Below, in pieces: positions 27,222-36,648 of a stretch of DNA of 45,234 bases. The notes below the pieces were generated by a model. That model saw nothing but the letters and a program-made list of their open reading frames with translations, ran no database searches and was not told the DNA's origin. Position 1 is the first letter of the stretch; every line of letters begins with the position of its first letter. The stretch spans positions 1-45,234 of the forward strand of contig CAMAWD010000048.1 of assembly GCA_945861785.1 (NCBI GenBank), read 5' to 3'. Both the position numbers and the translations under genes were made by a program. The DNA is from Rhodoferax sp. OV413 (lineage in GTDB: Bacteria > Pseudomonadota > Gammaproteobacteria > Burkholderiales > Burkholderiaceae_C).

Positions 27222-28328
27222 ATGCCCTCTTTGTTCGACCCCGTGCAGGCCGGAAGCCTGCAACTCGCCAACCGCGTCGTGATGGCGCCGCTGACCCGCA
27301 ACCGTGCACCCGGCGCGCTGCCCACGGCGCTGATGGCCGCCTACTATGTGCAACGCGCCTCCGCAGGGCTGATCGTCACCGAAGCCACGGCGATCACCCA
27401 CCAGGGGCAGGGATACAGTGACGTGCCGGGTATCTGGAGCGAGGGGCAAGTGGCGGGGTGGAAAAGCATCACCGACGCGGTGCACGCCGCCGGTGGCAAG
27501 ATCGTCGTCCAGCTGTGGCATGTTGGGCGCGTGTCGCACAACGACTTGCAACCCGGGGGCCAGGCACCGGTGGCGCCTTCCGCGATTGCCGCCAAGACCA
27601 AAACCTTTCTGCTGCGAGATGGCGTGCCGACATTTGCAGAAACTTCGCTTCCCCGCGCGCTGGCGGTGGACGAACTGCCCGGCATCGTCGCCGACTACCG
27701 GCATGCGGCGCGCTGCGCCATCCAGGCCGGGTTCGACGGTGTGGAAGTGCACGGCGCCAATGGCTACCTGCTCGACCAGTTCCTGCGCAGCGGCTCGAAC
27801 CACCGCAGCGACACCTATGGCGGCAGCATCGAGAACCGCGCGCGGCTGCTGCTGGAGGTGATGCAGGCCGTGGTGCAGGAGATCGGCGGCGACCGCGTGG
27901 GCCTGCGCCTGTCGCCGGTCACACCGTCCAACGATGCAAGCGACCCGCATCCGCAACCCCTGTTCGACCATGTGGTGCAACAGCTCGGGCCGATGCAACT
28001 GGCCTACCTGCATGTGATCGAAGGCCAGACCGGCGGCGCGCGCGACCACATGCAGGGCGAGGCCCCCTTCGACTACGCCGCACTGCGCGCAAGTTACCGC
28101 GCCGCAGGCGGCACCGGGGCATGGATGGTCAACAACGCCTACGACACCGCCCTGGCCCAACAGGCGCTGGCACAAGGCGCCGACCTGGTGGCGTTCGGGC
28201 GGCCCTTCATCGCCAACCCCGACCTGCCGCGCCGGCTGCGCGAGGGCAGTGCGCTCAATACGCTGGACCGCGCCACGCTGTATGGCGGTGGCGCCAAGGG
28301 TTATACCGACTACCCGGCGCTGGCCTGA
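27222..28328 (+). CDS. Old Yellow Enzyme family alkene reductase (NemA-like)
   Basis: 368-residue FMN oxidoreductase that uses NAD(P)H to reduce activated C=C bonds and nitro compounds. N-terminus LFDPVQAGSLQLANRVVMAPLTRNRA, substrate-binding VEVHGANGYLLDQFLRSGSN and the R-x-DTYGGSIENRARLLLEV motif are complete, as is the C-terminal phosphate site (VAFGRPFIANPDLPRRLREG). Convergent and directly abutting the hemerythrin gene. Confidence 0.94.
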   Translation: MPSLFDPVQAGSLQLANRVVMAPLTRNRAPGALPTALMAAYYVQRASAGLIVTEATAITHQGQGYSDVPGIWSEGQVAGWKSITDAVHAAGGKIVVQLWHVGRVSHNDLQPGGQAPVAPSAIAAKTKTFLLRDGVPTFAETSLPRALAVDELPGIVADYRHAARCAIQAGFDGVEVHGANGYLLDQFLRSGSNHRSDTYGGSIENRARLLLEVMQAVVQEIGGDRVGLRLSPVTPSNDASDPHPQPLFDHVVQQLGPMQLAYLHVIEGQTGGARDHMQGEAPFDYAALRASYRAAGGTGAWMVNNAYDTALAQQALAQGADLVAFGRPFIANPDLPRRLREGSALNTLDRATLYGGGAKGYTDYPALA

Positions 28329-28916
28329 TTACCGGTGCGACCCCAGCCCGATCGGCTCGGGTGCGGTCATCACGATGCGGGTGAACAGCCGGTCGTACAA
28401 GGGGTCGCGGGGGTACTTGCCGGTTAGCGGGTCGCAGTTGGTGGCAAAGGCCGCGTCCAGTTCTTGCCAGTCGGCCGCGTCGAGTGATTTTTCGGCCTCG
28501 GGCAGGATGGCAGTTTCCTCCAGGCGCATGTGCTCCAGGTAAGACGCGGTATAACTTTTCGAGGCGGTCTCGAACTGCTCGCGGCGCGAGTCACCCAGCA
28601 GTTCCCAGGCGAGCAGGTGGTGCTGCAGTTCGCGCACCGCGCCCTCGCTGCGTATGTGGTCCTGTTCCAGGCGCCTCACTGCGTCCATGGTGGCTGGTGC
28701 AACACGCACCACCTTCGGAAACAGCAGGTTCGACTCTTTGGGGTGGTGCAGCCGCTCGGGAAACTCGTCGATGTAGAACAGCATCGCGCGCATCACATCG
28801 AAATACTGCTCGGGCTGATCGCCCGGACCTTGCTGAACCATCATCGACAGGGACCGCAGCATCGCGGCCAGTGCGGAGTGTTCATCACGAATGATGCGAA
28901 GGCTTTCGTGGCCCAT
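28329..28916 (-). CDS. Hemerythrin domain protein
   Basis: 195-residue four-helix diiron protein. Ligand candidates are IRDEHSALAAML (first helix His), RLHHPKESNLLFP (H-x3-E), LEQDHIRSEGAVRELQHHLL and YLEHMRLEETAILP. Roles in this family include oxygen or nitric-oxide sensing and iron-centre repair; nothing here decides between them. It precedes copA on the same strand by order, but it is the downstream gene (70-bp gap), so both may share a transcript. Confidence 0.9.
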   Translation of the reverse strand: MGHESLRIIRDEHSALAAMLRSLSMMVQQGPGDQPEQYFDVMRAMLFYIDEFPERLHHPKESNLLFPKVVRVAPATMDAVRRLEQDHIRSEGAVRELQHHLLAWELLGDSRREQFETASKSYTASYLEHMRLEETAILPEAEKSLDAADWQELDAAFATNCDPLTGKYPRDPLYDRLFTRIVMTAPEPIGLGSHR

Positions 28917-28986
28917 GGCGGATCTCCTGAAGTTTTTGCAAGCTTCTCACCTGCTCAGCCTTCGCGCCTTGATACACGTCAACCAG

Positions 28987-31227
28987 TCACCACTGCGCAC
29001 CGGGCTTGGAAGGCCGCCAGCGCTTGGGCAGCAAGGCGTTGGCCATGACACTCACGGAGCTCAGCGCCATGGCAGCGCCTGCCAACACCGGATCCAGGTA
29101 GCCCAGCGCCGCCAGCGGAATGCCAGCCACGTTGTAGGCGAAGGCCCAGAACAGGTTCTGCCGGATCTTGGCCACAGTGCGCTTGGATATGTCGAGGGCC
29201 GCAACCACCAGCATCGGGTCGCCGCGCATCAGTGTGATGCCGGCCGCATGCATGGCCACGTCGGTGCCGCTGCCCATGGCCAAACCGACGTCGGCGGCGG
29301 CCAGGGCGGGTGCGTCGTTCACCCCGTCACCCACCATCGCCACCACACGCGGCGCACCACCGCCCGGCGGCGTGCGCAGCGCGAGCACCCGGGCCGCCTT
29401 GTCCGCCGGCAACACCTCGGCCATCACCTCACCCGCATCCGGGCGCATGCCCAGGCGCAGCGCCATGGCACGGGCCGCACCCAGGTTGTCGCCGGAGATC
29501 ATCACCACCGCCTGCCCGCGCGCGCGCAGGGCGTCCAGCGCCGCGCGCGCCTGGGGCTTGGGTTCGTCCGCAAAGGCCATCAGGGCGCAGGGCCGCAGGC
29601 CGTCCGGCGCGCGCTGCGCCAACACGGACACGGTGGCGCCCTGGCGCTGCTGGGCCTGCGCCTGCGCCGCCAGCGGGCCCAGGTCCAGCGACAACTCCTG
29701 CATCCAGCGCAGGCTGCCCATCAGGTAGGCCCGCCCATCCACCAGACCTTCGTTGCCGCGGCCAGGCACGGCCTGCACATCGGCCGGTGGGGCGAAGTGC
29801 AGGCCGCGGTCTTTCGCGGCAGCTGTCACTGCGCGACCGAGCGGGTGCCCACTGCCGCTCTGCAGGCTGGCCGCTGCGCGCAACGCGGCCAGCTCTTCAA
29901 CGCCAGCTGCAGCTACAAGCGCCACCAAGCGCGGCTGGCCAACGGTGAGCGTTCCGGTCTTGTCGAACGCCACCACATTCACCTTGTGGGCCAGTTCCAG
30001 CGCCTGCACGTCCTTGATCAGGATGCCGAATTTGGCCGCCACGCCGGTGCCGGCCATGATCGCCGCCGGTGTCGCCAGGCCCAGCGCACACGGGCAGGCG
30101 ATGACCAGCACCGCCACGGCCCGGATCAGGGCCAGCTCGAAACTGTGCCCACCCAGCCACCAGCCCAGCAGGGTCACCAATGCAATGCCCAGCACCACCG
30201 GCACAAAAACCGCTGCCACCTGGTCCACCAGGCGCTGGATCGGCGCCTTGGCCGCCTGCGCGTCTTCGACCAGGCGGATGATGTGCGACAGCACCGTGTC
30301 GGTTCCGGTGGCCGAGACCTGCATCACGATGCGCCCGTCGCCGTTGATGGAGCCGCCGGTGAGCGCGGCGTCCTGGTCCTTCACCACCGGCAGCGGCTCG
30401 CCAGTCAGCATCGACTCGTCGACCTGGCTGCTGCCCTCCAGCAGCCGGCCGTCCAGCGGCAGGCGCTCGCCGGGTCGCACCACCAGGCGGTCCCCGACCA
30501 GCACCTCGGCCACCGGCACGTCGACTTCGCCGTCGGGGCCGATCAGGTGCGCCACGTCCGGCCGCAGGGCATGCAGCGCCCGGATGGCGGCCGTGGTCTG
30601 GCGCTTGGCGCGGGTTTCCAGCCACTTGCCCAGCAGCACCATCGTGATCACCACTGCCGAACCTTCAAAATAAAGGTGCACCATGGCGCTGTCGGGCGCA
30701 GTCAGCCACAACCACACCGACAACCCCCACCCGGCCGATGTGCCCAGGGCCACCAGCAGCTCCATGTTGCCGGCGCCGGCCCGCAGGGCATGCCAGCCCG
30801 CCCTGTAGAACCTGGCACCGAGGACGAATTGCACAGGGGTTGCCAGCACGAACTGCTGCCACGCCGGCAGCATCCAGTGCCAGCCGAAAAAGTCCCCCAG
30901 CATCGGCAGCACCAAGGGCACGCTCAACAGCAAACCGATCGCCACCGGCGCGAAACCGGCCCAGGGCGACACGGCACCGTCCAGCGCGTCGGCCTGGGCC
31001 TGCGTGCGCGGCTCGTAACCGGCGTCCCGCACCGCGCGGCGCATGCGCGCCTCCATCTCGGGTGAGGGCGCGTAAAACACGCGGGCCGACTCGGTGGCCA
31101 GGTTCACCGAGGCGTCCTGCACACCTGGCACCTTCTTGAGCGCGCGTTCGACCCGCATCACACACGACGCGCAGGTCATGCCACCTACACCGATGTCGAG
31201 TTCAAGGGGTTCGGTGGATGTGGTCAT
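28987..31227 (-). CDS. copA: Copper-exporting P1B-type ATPase CopA
   Basis: 746-residue heavy-metal P-type ATPase. One N-terminal HMA domain with GMTCASC (residues 16-22), TGEP actuator loop at 275-278, the membrane CPC site at 378-380 within [13 protein letters not shown], phosphorylation site DKTGT at 422-426, SGHP at 459-462 and [11 protein letters not shown] in the ATP-binding domain. CPC with the C-terminal [11 protein letters not shown] and [14 protein letters not shown] helices indicates Cu(I) export across the inner membrane. Divergent from the copper chaperone gene. Confidence 0.96.
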   Translation of the reverse strand: MTTSTEPLELDIGVGGMTCASCVMRVERALKKVPGVQDASVNLATESARVFYAPSPEMEARMRRAVRDAGYEPRTQAQADALDGAVSPWAGFAPVAIGLLLSVPLVLPMLGDFFGWHWMLPAWQQFVLATPVQFVLGARFYRAGWHALRAGAGNMELLVALGTSAGWGLSVWLWLTAPDSAMVHLYFEGSAVVITMVLLGKWLETRAKRQTTAAIRALHALRPDVAHLIGPDGEVDVPVAEVLVGDRLVVRPGERLPLDGRLLEGSSQVDESMLTGEPLPVVKDQDAALTGGSINGDGRIVMQVSATGTDTVLSHIIRLVEDAQAAKAPIQRLVDQVAAVFVPVVLGIALVTLLGWWLGGHSFELALIRAVAVLVIACPCALGLATPAAIMAGTGVAAKFGILIKDVQALELAHKVNVVAFDKTGTLTVGQPRLVALVAAAGVEELAALRAAASLQSGSGHPLGRAVTAAAKDRGLHFAPPADVQAVPGRGNEGLVDGRAYLMGSLRWMQELSLDLGPLAAQAQAQQRQGATVSVLAQRAPDGLRPCALMAFADEPKPQARAALDALRARGQAVVMISGDNLGAARAMALRLGMRPDAGEVMAEVLPADKAARVLALRTPPGGGAPRVVAMVGDGVNDAPALAAADVGLAMGSGTDVAMHAAGITLMRGDPMLVVAALDISKRTVAKIRQNLFWAFAYNVAGIPLAALGYLDPVLAGAAMALSSVSVMANALLPKRWRPSKPGAQW

Positions 31228-31261
31228 GGGCCAAGGTTACGCCTGTTCGGCACGCCGGATG

Positions 31262-31291
31262 TTGCCCAGCACACGCAGTTGGCGCTATGCT
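31262..31291 (+). promoter_or_regulatory. Candidate promoter of copZ
   Basis: TTGCCC (31262-31267), an 18-bp spacer and TATGCT (31286-31291) lie in the 91-bp gap between divergent copA and copZ. The clear dyad expected for a CueR site is not seen, so copper control is assumed, not shown. Confidence 0.3.
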
Positions 31292-31318
31292 GGCAGAAAT
31301 CAACCGTTCGAGGCCAAT

Positions 31319-31516
31319 ATGAACCAGACATTCACCGTCACAGGCATGACCTGTGGCCATTGCGAAAAAGCCGTGGCCCGCGCCGTCAAACAGCTCGACC
31401 CGCAAGCCGAGGTCAAGATCGACCGGCCGCAGAACAAGGTCGAGGTGCAGTCCACCCAGCCACGCGAGGCCCTGGCCCGGGCCATCACCGAAGAAGGGTA
31501 CGCCGTCGCCGCCTGA
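31319..31516 (+). CDS. copZ: HMA-domain copper chaperone (CopZ-like)
   Basis: 65 residues forming a single ferredoxin-like HMA domain: MNQTFTVTGMTCGHCEKAV carries the Cu(I)-binding C-x2-C, and TQPREALARAITEEGYAVAA ends the fold. It would hand copper to the neighbouring CopA. Confidence 0.93.
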   Translation: MNQTFTVTGMTCGHCEKAVARAVKQLDPQAEVKIDRPQNKVEVQSTQPREALARAITEEGYAVAA

Positions 31517-31589
31517 GGGGCCAAGCCGGCGTGCGCGTGGTACAAACCTGCCTGCGCCCCGTCCCGGGGTGACATTCGGAGGTTGCCGC

Positions 31590-32177
31590 GTGAAATTGAA
31601 GATGGCCAGAAATTCGCTGTTCGCGGTCTTGCTGCGTTCGCCGTGGTGGATCAGCTTCGCGCTGGTGCTGCTCGTGGCGCTGGCATCGCGCGCCCTGCTG
31701 CCCGAGCAGTATGTGCCATTCGGTGTGATGGGCGGGTTTCCGTTTCTGGTCATCGGTGGCATTGCGGCCTACCGGCAACTGAGCGCTCCGGGTGACGAAG
31801 AGATTGCCCGGACCATGGCAACGCTGGCAGCCATGCCATGGAACGAATTTTGCGGCCTGCTTGAACAGTCCTACGGCCAGCAGGGCTACATCGTCACGCG
31901 GCTCCCGGGCGATGCCGCAGACCTGCAACTCGTCAAGGCTGGCGCCACCACCCTGCTGAGCGCCAAACGCTGGAAGGCGGCCAACCAGGGCGTGGACGCC
32001 GTGCGCGCGTTGGCCCAGGCCAGAGGCACCCGGGATGCAAGCCATGGCGTCTACGTCACGATCGCCGCCCTGGGTGACAACGCGCGGCGCTTTGCGCAGC
32101 AGAACCAGGTGGACGTGCTGACAGGCGTGGCGCTGGTCCAGTTGGTGCGCAAGCGTTTGCCAGGGCGCAAACCCTGA
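31590..32177 (+). CDS. Membrane-anchored Mrr-like restriction endonuclease-fold protein
   Basis: 195 residues starting at GTG 31590, which has GGAGG eight bases upstream. Two N-terminal membrane segments (PWWISFALVLLVALASRALL and the FGVMGGFPFLVIGGIAAY region) are followed by a Mrr-type domain at about residues 80-190 (WNEFCGLLEQSYGQQGYIV, DAADLQLVKAG, LLSAKRWKA). D-...-SAK occupies the place of the D-QxK active site. Similar membrane-tethered domains are common in betaproteobacteria with unknown roles; DNA cleavage is not proven. Sits 73 bases after copZ. Confidence 0.75.
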   Translation: MKLKMARNSLFAVLLRSPWWISFALVLLVALASRALLPEQYVPFGVMGGFPFLVIGGIAAYRQLSAPGDEEIARTMATLAAMPWNEFCGLLEQSYGQQGYIVTRLPGDAADLQLVKAGATTLLSAKRWKAANQGVDAVRALAQARGTRDASHGVYVTIAALGDNARRFAQQNQVDVLTGVALVQLVRKRLPGRKP

Positions 32178-32360
32178 GGGCGCGCACCCATGCTGCGGCT
32201 CGGCGCAGCCGTTGGAGGGGTCGGGCGACCATCGCCCACCAGCAACTTTACAAACTGTTATCGCCCGGTCATTGCCCAGATACACACCCCGCGCAAACTC
32301 GCTTTCAACCTGATGCCAAACCCGCGCATTCAGGGGCCTTCCGACTGAAAGGACTTTGAC

Positions 32361-32867
32361 ATGACTTCGTTTTTCAAACCCCTGCTGATTGTTTCGCTGC
32401 TGGCTGCGGCCGGTGCTTCCGTAAACGCCCAAGGCATGGGCATGGGCATGGAGGGGCCGCAATCGGGCCCGATGGGGCAACACCAGCGCATGGACCCGGC
32501 CAAGATGCAGGAGATGATGGCCAAGCGCCAGGCTGACCTGAAAGCCAAACTCAAGCTGGCGTCTGCACAAGAAGCTGCCTGGGCTGCCTACACCGCAGCC
32601 ATGCAGCCCCCTGCAGGCATGCCCGTGGGCCCCGAAAGCCGCCAGGCCATGCACGACAGCATGGCCAAACTCACCACCCCCGAGCGCATCGAACACATGA
32701 ATGCGATGAAGGCCCAGCGCGACGCCGAAATGGCCAAACGCAACGAGGCGACAAAGACCTTCTACGCTGCGTTGTCACCCGAACAGCAAAAGGTGTTCGA
32801 CGCCAACACCATGGGCCACGGGCGCGGACATGGCGGGCCGGGCAAACACGCACCCCAAAAGAGCTGA
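32361..32867 (+). CDS. Spy/CpxP (LTXXQ)-like periplasmic protein
   Basis: 168 residues. Signal peptide (FFKPLLIVSLLAAAGASVNA-Q), a Met/Gly/His-rich segment after it (QGMGMGMEG, GPMGQHQRM), a helical core (MQEMMAKRQADLKAKLKLAS and LTTPERIEHMNAMKAQRD) and AALSPEQQKVFDA, a form of the LTxxQ motif. The tail is His/Gly-rich (MGHGRGHGGPGKH). Such proteins act as periplasmic chaperones or metal binders; Met and His richness near copA/copZ suggests copper. AAAGGA precedes the ATG. The 183-bp gap before it has no gene. Confidence 0.82.
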   Translation: MTSFFKPLLIVSLLAAAGASVNAQGMGMGMEGPQSGPMGQHQRMDPAKMQEMMAKRQADLKAKLKLASAQEAAWAAYTAAMQPPAGMPVGPESRQAMHDSMAKLTTPERIEHMNAMKAQRDAEMAKRNEATKTFYAALSPEQQKVFDANTMGHGRGHGGPGKHAPQKS

Positions 32868-33233
32868 TCAGGCCAGCATCTTTTTCAGTTCTCCGCTGGC
32901 CAGCAGGGCCTGCACATCGGAGGCGCCGCCGACCAGCACGCCCTTGACGAACACCATCGGAAATGTCGGCCAGCCAGTCCACATCTTCAGCGCATTGCGC
33001 CGCCGCCAGGTGTTGAAGTAGCTCCCGTACTCGAGGTAGTGGAACGCAACACCCGCACCATCGAGCGCCTTGCGCGCCCTCTTCGGCGCCGGGTTTTGCG
33101 CCATTCCGACAACAACAACCGGGTGCTTTGCCACAGCCGCCTGCACCTCATGCACGATGTCTGTGTGCAGCTTGCTGATCTTTTCGCGGATCGCCGGGTG
33201 GACATGGGCTTCGTCGAGGACAGGACGCGGCAT
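32868..33233 (-). CDS. Glutaredoxin-like protein without cysteine
   Basis: 121 residues with the monothiol-glutaredoxin layout: VVVVGMAQNPAPKRARKAL in the position of the CGFS segment, then WTGWPTFPMVFVKGVLVGGA, where TFP and the GG pair are classical glutathione-site features. The expected cysteine is replaced (NPAPK) and the protein contains no Cys at all, so redox or Fe-S scaffold chemistry is unlikely. The ATG at 33233 has AAGGA in front; an ATG at 33251 lacks one. Ends directly against the Spy-like gene (convergent). Confidence 0.8.
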   Translation of the reverse strand: MPRPVLDEAHVHPAIREKISKLHTDIVHEVQAAVAKHPVVVVGMAQNPAPKRARKALDGAGVAFHYLEYGSYFNTWRRRNALKMWTGWPTFPMVFVKGVLVGGASDVQALLASGELKKMLA

Positions 33234-33364
33234 GGCGGTTTCCTTGTTCATGTGGGGTGGTCGATTATGCTGCGCGCACAATACGCGCGGGATGTGCATG
33301 ACACAGATCAAACACGGCCGCGCCGCCCCGACCTAGACTGCAGCCCTGCCCGGCGAGACCACCC

Positions 33365-34210
33365 ATGAAGACGCCCCAAGCTCCCGCCACACCTGTTCCG
33401 GGGGCGGTGCCCAAAATTCGGCAAATTTCGGCCAGCCAGCCGCTGCAGTGGCTGCTGTTGGGCGTGCGCGACATGGTCCGCAGCGGTTGGTTGAGTGTGG
33501 CGCACGGAGCGGTGCTGGCCCTGTTCGGTGCGGCCTTGTTCGCTGTAGCGCGGCAGAAGTTCTGGCTGCTCGCGGGTGCCTTTTCCGGCTTCCTTGTGGT
33601 GGCGCCGGTACTCGCAACCAGCCTGTATGCGATGAGCCGGGCTTTGGAACGGCAGTCTCCGATCCGCCTCGCGCTGCTGCGCGACACCTGGATGGGCTGG
33701 CAACAATCCCGTTTTGTCGAACGCGGCGGTTATTGGTGCCTGGTGCGTTTCGGCATCCTGCTGGCGCTGGCCGGCACCGGGTGGGTGCTGACCTCGGCAG
33801 CACTCATCACCCTGATGGCGCCGGCGCCGATCCACACGCCGGTCGACTTCCTGCGCCACGTGGTGCTGGCACGCAACCACTACCTGTTCGAGGTGTGGCT
33901 GTCGATGGGCGGCATCCTGGTGGCCCCGATCTTTGCGTCCAGTGTGGTCTCGATGCCCCTGATGCTGGACCGGCGCATCACCCTGCTCGATGCGGTTCTG
34001 ACCAGTTGGCGCGTGGTTCTGGCCAACCCCCTGCCGATGGCGGTGTGGTCCGGGCTGATCATGCTCCTGGTGCTTATGGGCTTCGCCACGCTGCTCACCG
34101 GCCTGGTGGTGGTGGTGCCGGTGCTGGGCCACGCCAGTTGGCACGCTTACCGCGAACTGGTCGATGCGTCCCACCTGCCAGAACGCACCGCCAGCCAGGC
34201 GCCGCGCTGA
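33365..34210 (+). CDS. DUF2189 family membrane protein
   Basis: 281 residues with about six membrane segments. The N-terminal soluble lead (VPKIRQISASQPLQWLLLGV) and the C-terminal VVVVPVLGHASWHAYRELVD are the DUF2189 landmarks. Function unknown; it is found near respiratory and denitrification genes. The stop overlaps the start of the DUF2788 gene by one base (TGATG). Confidence 0.88.
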   Translation: MKTPQAPATPVPGAVPKIRQISASQPLQWLLLGVRDMVRSGWLSVAHGAVLALFGAALFAVARQKFWLLAGAFSGFLVVAPVLATSLYAMSRALERQSPIRLALLRDTWMGWQQSRFVERGGYWCLVRFGILLALAGTGWVLTSAALITLMAPAPIHTPVDFLRHVVLARNHYLFEVWLSMGGILVAPIFASSVVSMPLMLDRRITLLDAVLTSWRVVLANPLPMAVWSGLIMLLVLMGFATLLTGLVVVVPVLGHASWHAYRELVDASHLPERTASQAPR

Positions 34211-34422
34211 TGTTCGGGTTCAATGAAGAGCAGATCGCCGCCTTTGGCCTGTCGTTCGGCCTGGGCGCCTTCATGCTCTATATGCTGTTCATCGTCGGAC
34301 ACCTCGCCTGGGAGGCCAAGGCGGGCAAGTTCGGAACCTTCGTGATCTTCATCGGGCTGGCGTTCGGCATGGTCGGGTTTGTGGCCAAGTACCTGATCCA
34401 GTGGGCCCTGGGCATCCGGTAG
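34210..34422 (+). CDS. DUF2788 family small membrane protein
   Basis: 70 residues with two membrane helices (FGLSFGLGAFMLYMLFIVGHLAW and FGTFVIFIGLAFGMVGFVAKYLI). Matches DUF2788 in length and pattern; function unknown. Translationally coupled to the DUF2189 gene. Confidence 0.85.
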   Translation: MFGFNEEQIAAFGLSFGLGAFMLYMLFIVGHLAWEAKAGKFGTFVIFIGLAFGMVGFVAKYLIQWALGIR

Positions 34423-34446
34423 GAGCAGGCCCCCCGGGGACCACGG

Positions 34447-35025
34447 TCAGCCGATCGGCCGGATACCAATCCACCAGCCATGCAGCCACATTGCAAAAAC
34501 CGCCCAGGCCAAGGCTCCGGCAACCACCGTCACCACCGTTGCCATGGGTCGCCCGGGTGGGTATGCCGTGCCGGCGGCGCGGTCGCGCCGCCGGCACGAT
34601 GAAAAATTCAGCACCGCCCACACCAGGAAGAAGCCAAAGAGCAGGACATGGGCCAGGTTGCCATTCGCCAGCAAGTGCGCCAAGGCCCAGACCTTCACAC
34701 CCAGCACCATCGGATGGTGAACCCGCGCCTTGATGCCGTTGCCGGGCACATAAGCTGCCGCCAGCAGCACAAACGCCGCCAGGGTCAGCAGCGAGGCGAG
34801 ATGGCGCATCCCGATTGGGGGGCTCCACAATTGCATCGGTTGCATGCGGGCCTGCCCGAAGCCCCAGACGATCAAGGCAAAGCCCACCACGGAAGCCAAC
34901 GAATAGGCGCCCTTCCAGGCGTTCGCACCGATGCTGGCCACTGTGCGCGCGCGCCAGCCATCGGCCACGATACGCACCGAATGCACACCCAGAAAAATCA
35001 CCAGCCCAAGAACCAGATAAACCAT
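34447..35025 (-). CDS. NnrU family membrane protein
   Basis: 192 residues, about five membrane segments. VYLVLGLVIFLGVHSVRIVAD, YSLASVVGFALIVWGFG, and KARVHHPMVLGVKVWALAHLLANG with the conserved His residues are NnrU traits. NnrU was named from nitric-oxide metabolism loci; here it is the last gene of the leftward string behind a diguanylate cyclase, and no denitrification gene is visible. Confidence 0.88.
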   Translation of the reverse strand: MVYLVLGLVIFLGVHSVRIVADGWRARTVASIGANAWKGAYSLASVVGFALIVWGFGQARMQPMQLWSPPIGMRHLASLLTLAAFVLLAAAYVPGNGIKARVHHPMVLGVKVWALAHLLANGNLAHVLLFGFFLVWAVLNFSSCRRRDRAAGTAYPPGRPMATVVTVVAGALAWAVFAMWLHGWWIGIRPIG

Positions 35026-35069
35026 TGTTTCAGCCCTTCATCCGCCCCGCTTTGGACGGGTTGCACACG

Positions 35070-36635
35070 TCACGCACCCAGCACCCGGTTCTTGCCCGCC
35101 CGCTTGGCCATGTACATCGCCTGGTCGGCACGCTTGATGGCCGCAACACCCTCTTCATCCGGACCAACCTGGGCCACTCCGGCACTGAAAGTAATGAGCA
35201 CCTTCTCGGTGCCAGCCAGAAAAAACCGCTTGGTGAGCTCGCGCTGCAACCGGGTCATGGCCTCGATACCCTTGTCGAGCGCGGTGTCGGGCAGCATCAG
35301 CACGAACTCCTCACCACCGTACCGTGCCAACGTGTCCTGGGGCCGCATGGACTCACGCGCCACCTGGGCCAGATGCGCCAGGGCCTGGTCCCCGGTGGCG
35401 TGGCCCAGCGTGTCGTTGATCTTCTTGAAGTTGTCGATGTCCAGCAAGGCCATGCACAGTGGCGTTTCCTTGCGGCGCATGTTCGAGACCTCGCGGTTCA
35501 CTGCCTCATCGAGGCCCTTGCGGTTGAGCGCACCGGTCAGCGGATCATGGCGCGCCTGCGCGCTGACCCGGTCAAGCTCCATGTGCAGCTTGATGATTTC
35601 CGCCTCGGTCGCCTCCGCGCGTTCACGCATGCCGCGCAACTCGTTGCGGGCGGTCAAGGTGTCGCCGGCCATGGTACGTGTGGCGCTGACCATCTCCTTG
35701 AGTACCGGCGCCAGCTCTTCCAGGCTGCCAGCCTGCTCGATCAGCCGGGCGTTCTCTTCCATCTTGCCGCCGAACGTGCTGGTGGTGTCGGTGATCAGGG
35801 ACAGGCGCTCGATGAAAGTGCCCAGCATCAGGCGCATTTCCTTCTGCGCTTCGACGGCCCGTCCCTTGGCCTCTGCCTGCTTTTGCATCACGTCGCGCCA
35901 CCGGCGCTCCACATCGTCGAGCCGGCGCAGGGTCAACGGCGGCGTGGTCGCGCCGATCAGGGCCTCCACCTGCCCCTTGAGCCAGTGGTCGTCTATGCTC
36001 AGCTCGCCAATATTTTCCATGATCAGCCGCAACAGGTGCAGCAGCATGGACTTGATCTCCGCCTGGTCCTCGGCGGCAAACGACACCCGGTGACCGAAGG
36101 TGCCCAACATTTGCTTGACCTGCACGAGATCCGCACCGGGTTGCCGCATCACCCGCAACAGTTCCTGGGTCTGCTCGGAAAACCGGGCGTCGTCCGTGCC
36201 CAGCGCTGGCCGGGCAAACTCGATCAGTCGGGCAATCTGCTCCAGAAAGTCGGTCGTCAGCGCAGGCGCGGCGACACTGCTGGGCGGCACCTGCAAGAGA
36301 GGCGCAACCTCATTGGTGCTCAAGGCGCCAAAACCTGAACCCTCCGCCTTGGGCATGAAACTCGCGTACGCCAGCAAGGCGCTGTACACGCCCTCCCAGT
36401 TCGACTGGTTGACAGCGTATTCGAACAGGCTGCGCTGTTTTTGCTGGCCGGGCGTCTTGGCCGGGAGGTCCTGGGCGATGCGGCGCAATTGGTCGGCTGG
36501 AAACGGCGGCTCGTCCTTGACGCCGCCAATCTCGCTGTAAACCGCGAGGTAGTTCGCCGGCGTGGGCGCGAGTTTCCTCACAACCAGTTGCTTGAGCGTG
36601 TCCCTTGCCAGCTCCGGTACTGTCTTTTCACCCAT
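35070..36635 (-). CDS. Diguanylate cyclase (GGDEF)
   Basis: 521 residues. No membrane segment or known sensor domain is seen; the N-terminal 340 residues are helical, with a long coiled coil at about 235-360 that should dimerise the enzyme. The GGDEF domain starts at RHDPLTGALNRKGLDE (residue 362), has GGEEF at 440-444 and an RPQD inhibitory site at 431-434, spaced correctly. It should make cyclic di-GMP and be feedback-inhibited. Starts 13 bases after the hydrolase gene stop. Confidence 0.93.
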   Translation of the reverse strand: MGEKTVPELARDTLKQLVVRKLAPTPANYLAVYSEIGGVKDEPPFPADQLRRIAQDLPAKTPGQQKQRSLFEYAVNQSNWEGVYSALLAYASFMPKAEGSGFGALSTNEVAPLLQVPPSSVAAPALTTDFLEQIARLIEFARPALGTDDARFSEQTQELLRVMRQPGADLVQVKQMLGTFGHRVSFAAEDQAEIKSMLLHLLRLIMENIGELSIDDHWLKGQVEALIGATTPPLTLRRLDDVERRWRDVMQKQAEAKGRAVEAQKEMRLMLGTFIERLSLITDTTSTFGGKMEENARLIEQAGSLEELAPVLKEMVSATRTMAGDTLTARNELRGMRERAEATEAEIIKLHMELDRVSAQARHDPLTGALNRKGLDEAVNREVSNMRRKETPLCMALLDIDNFKKINDTLGHATGDQALAHLAQVARESMRPQDTLARYGGEEFVLMLPDTALDKGIEAMTRLQRELTKRFFLAGTEKVLITFSAGVAQVGPDEEGVAAIKRADQAMYMAKRAGKNRVLGA

Positions 36636-36648
36636 CGGCTGTTGTCCC

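Noticed and set aside
28891-31065. A 724-codon plus-strand open frame opposite copA
   Set aside because: It is a GC-driven antisense shadow of a gene with all P-type ATPase motifs; its translation is rich in His/Gln/Arg and resembles no family.
32192-32209. GCTGCG-GCTCGG-CGCAGC hairpin after the Mrr-like gene as a terminator
   Set aside because: Short stem without a following T-run; too weak to list as a terminator.
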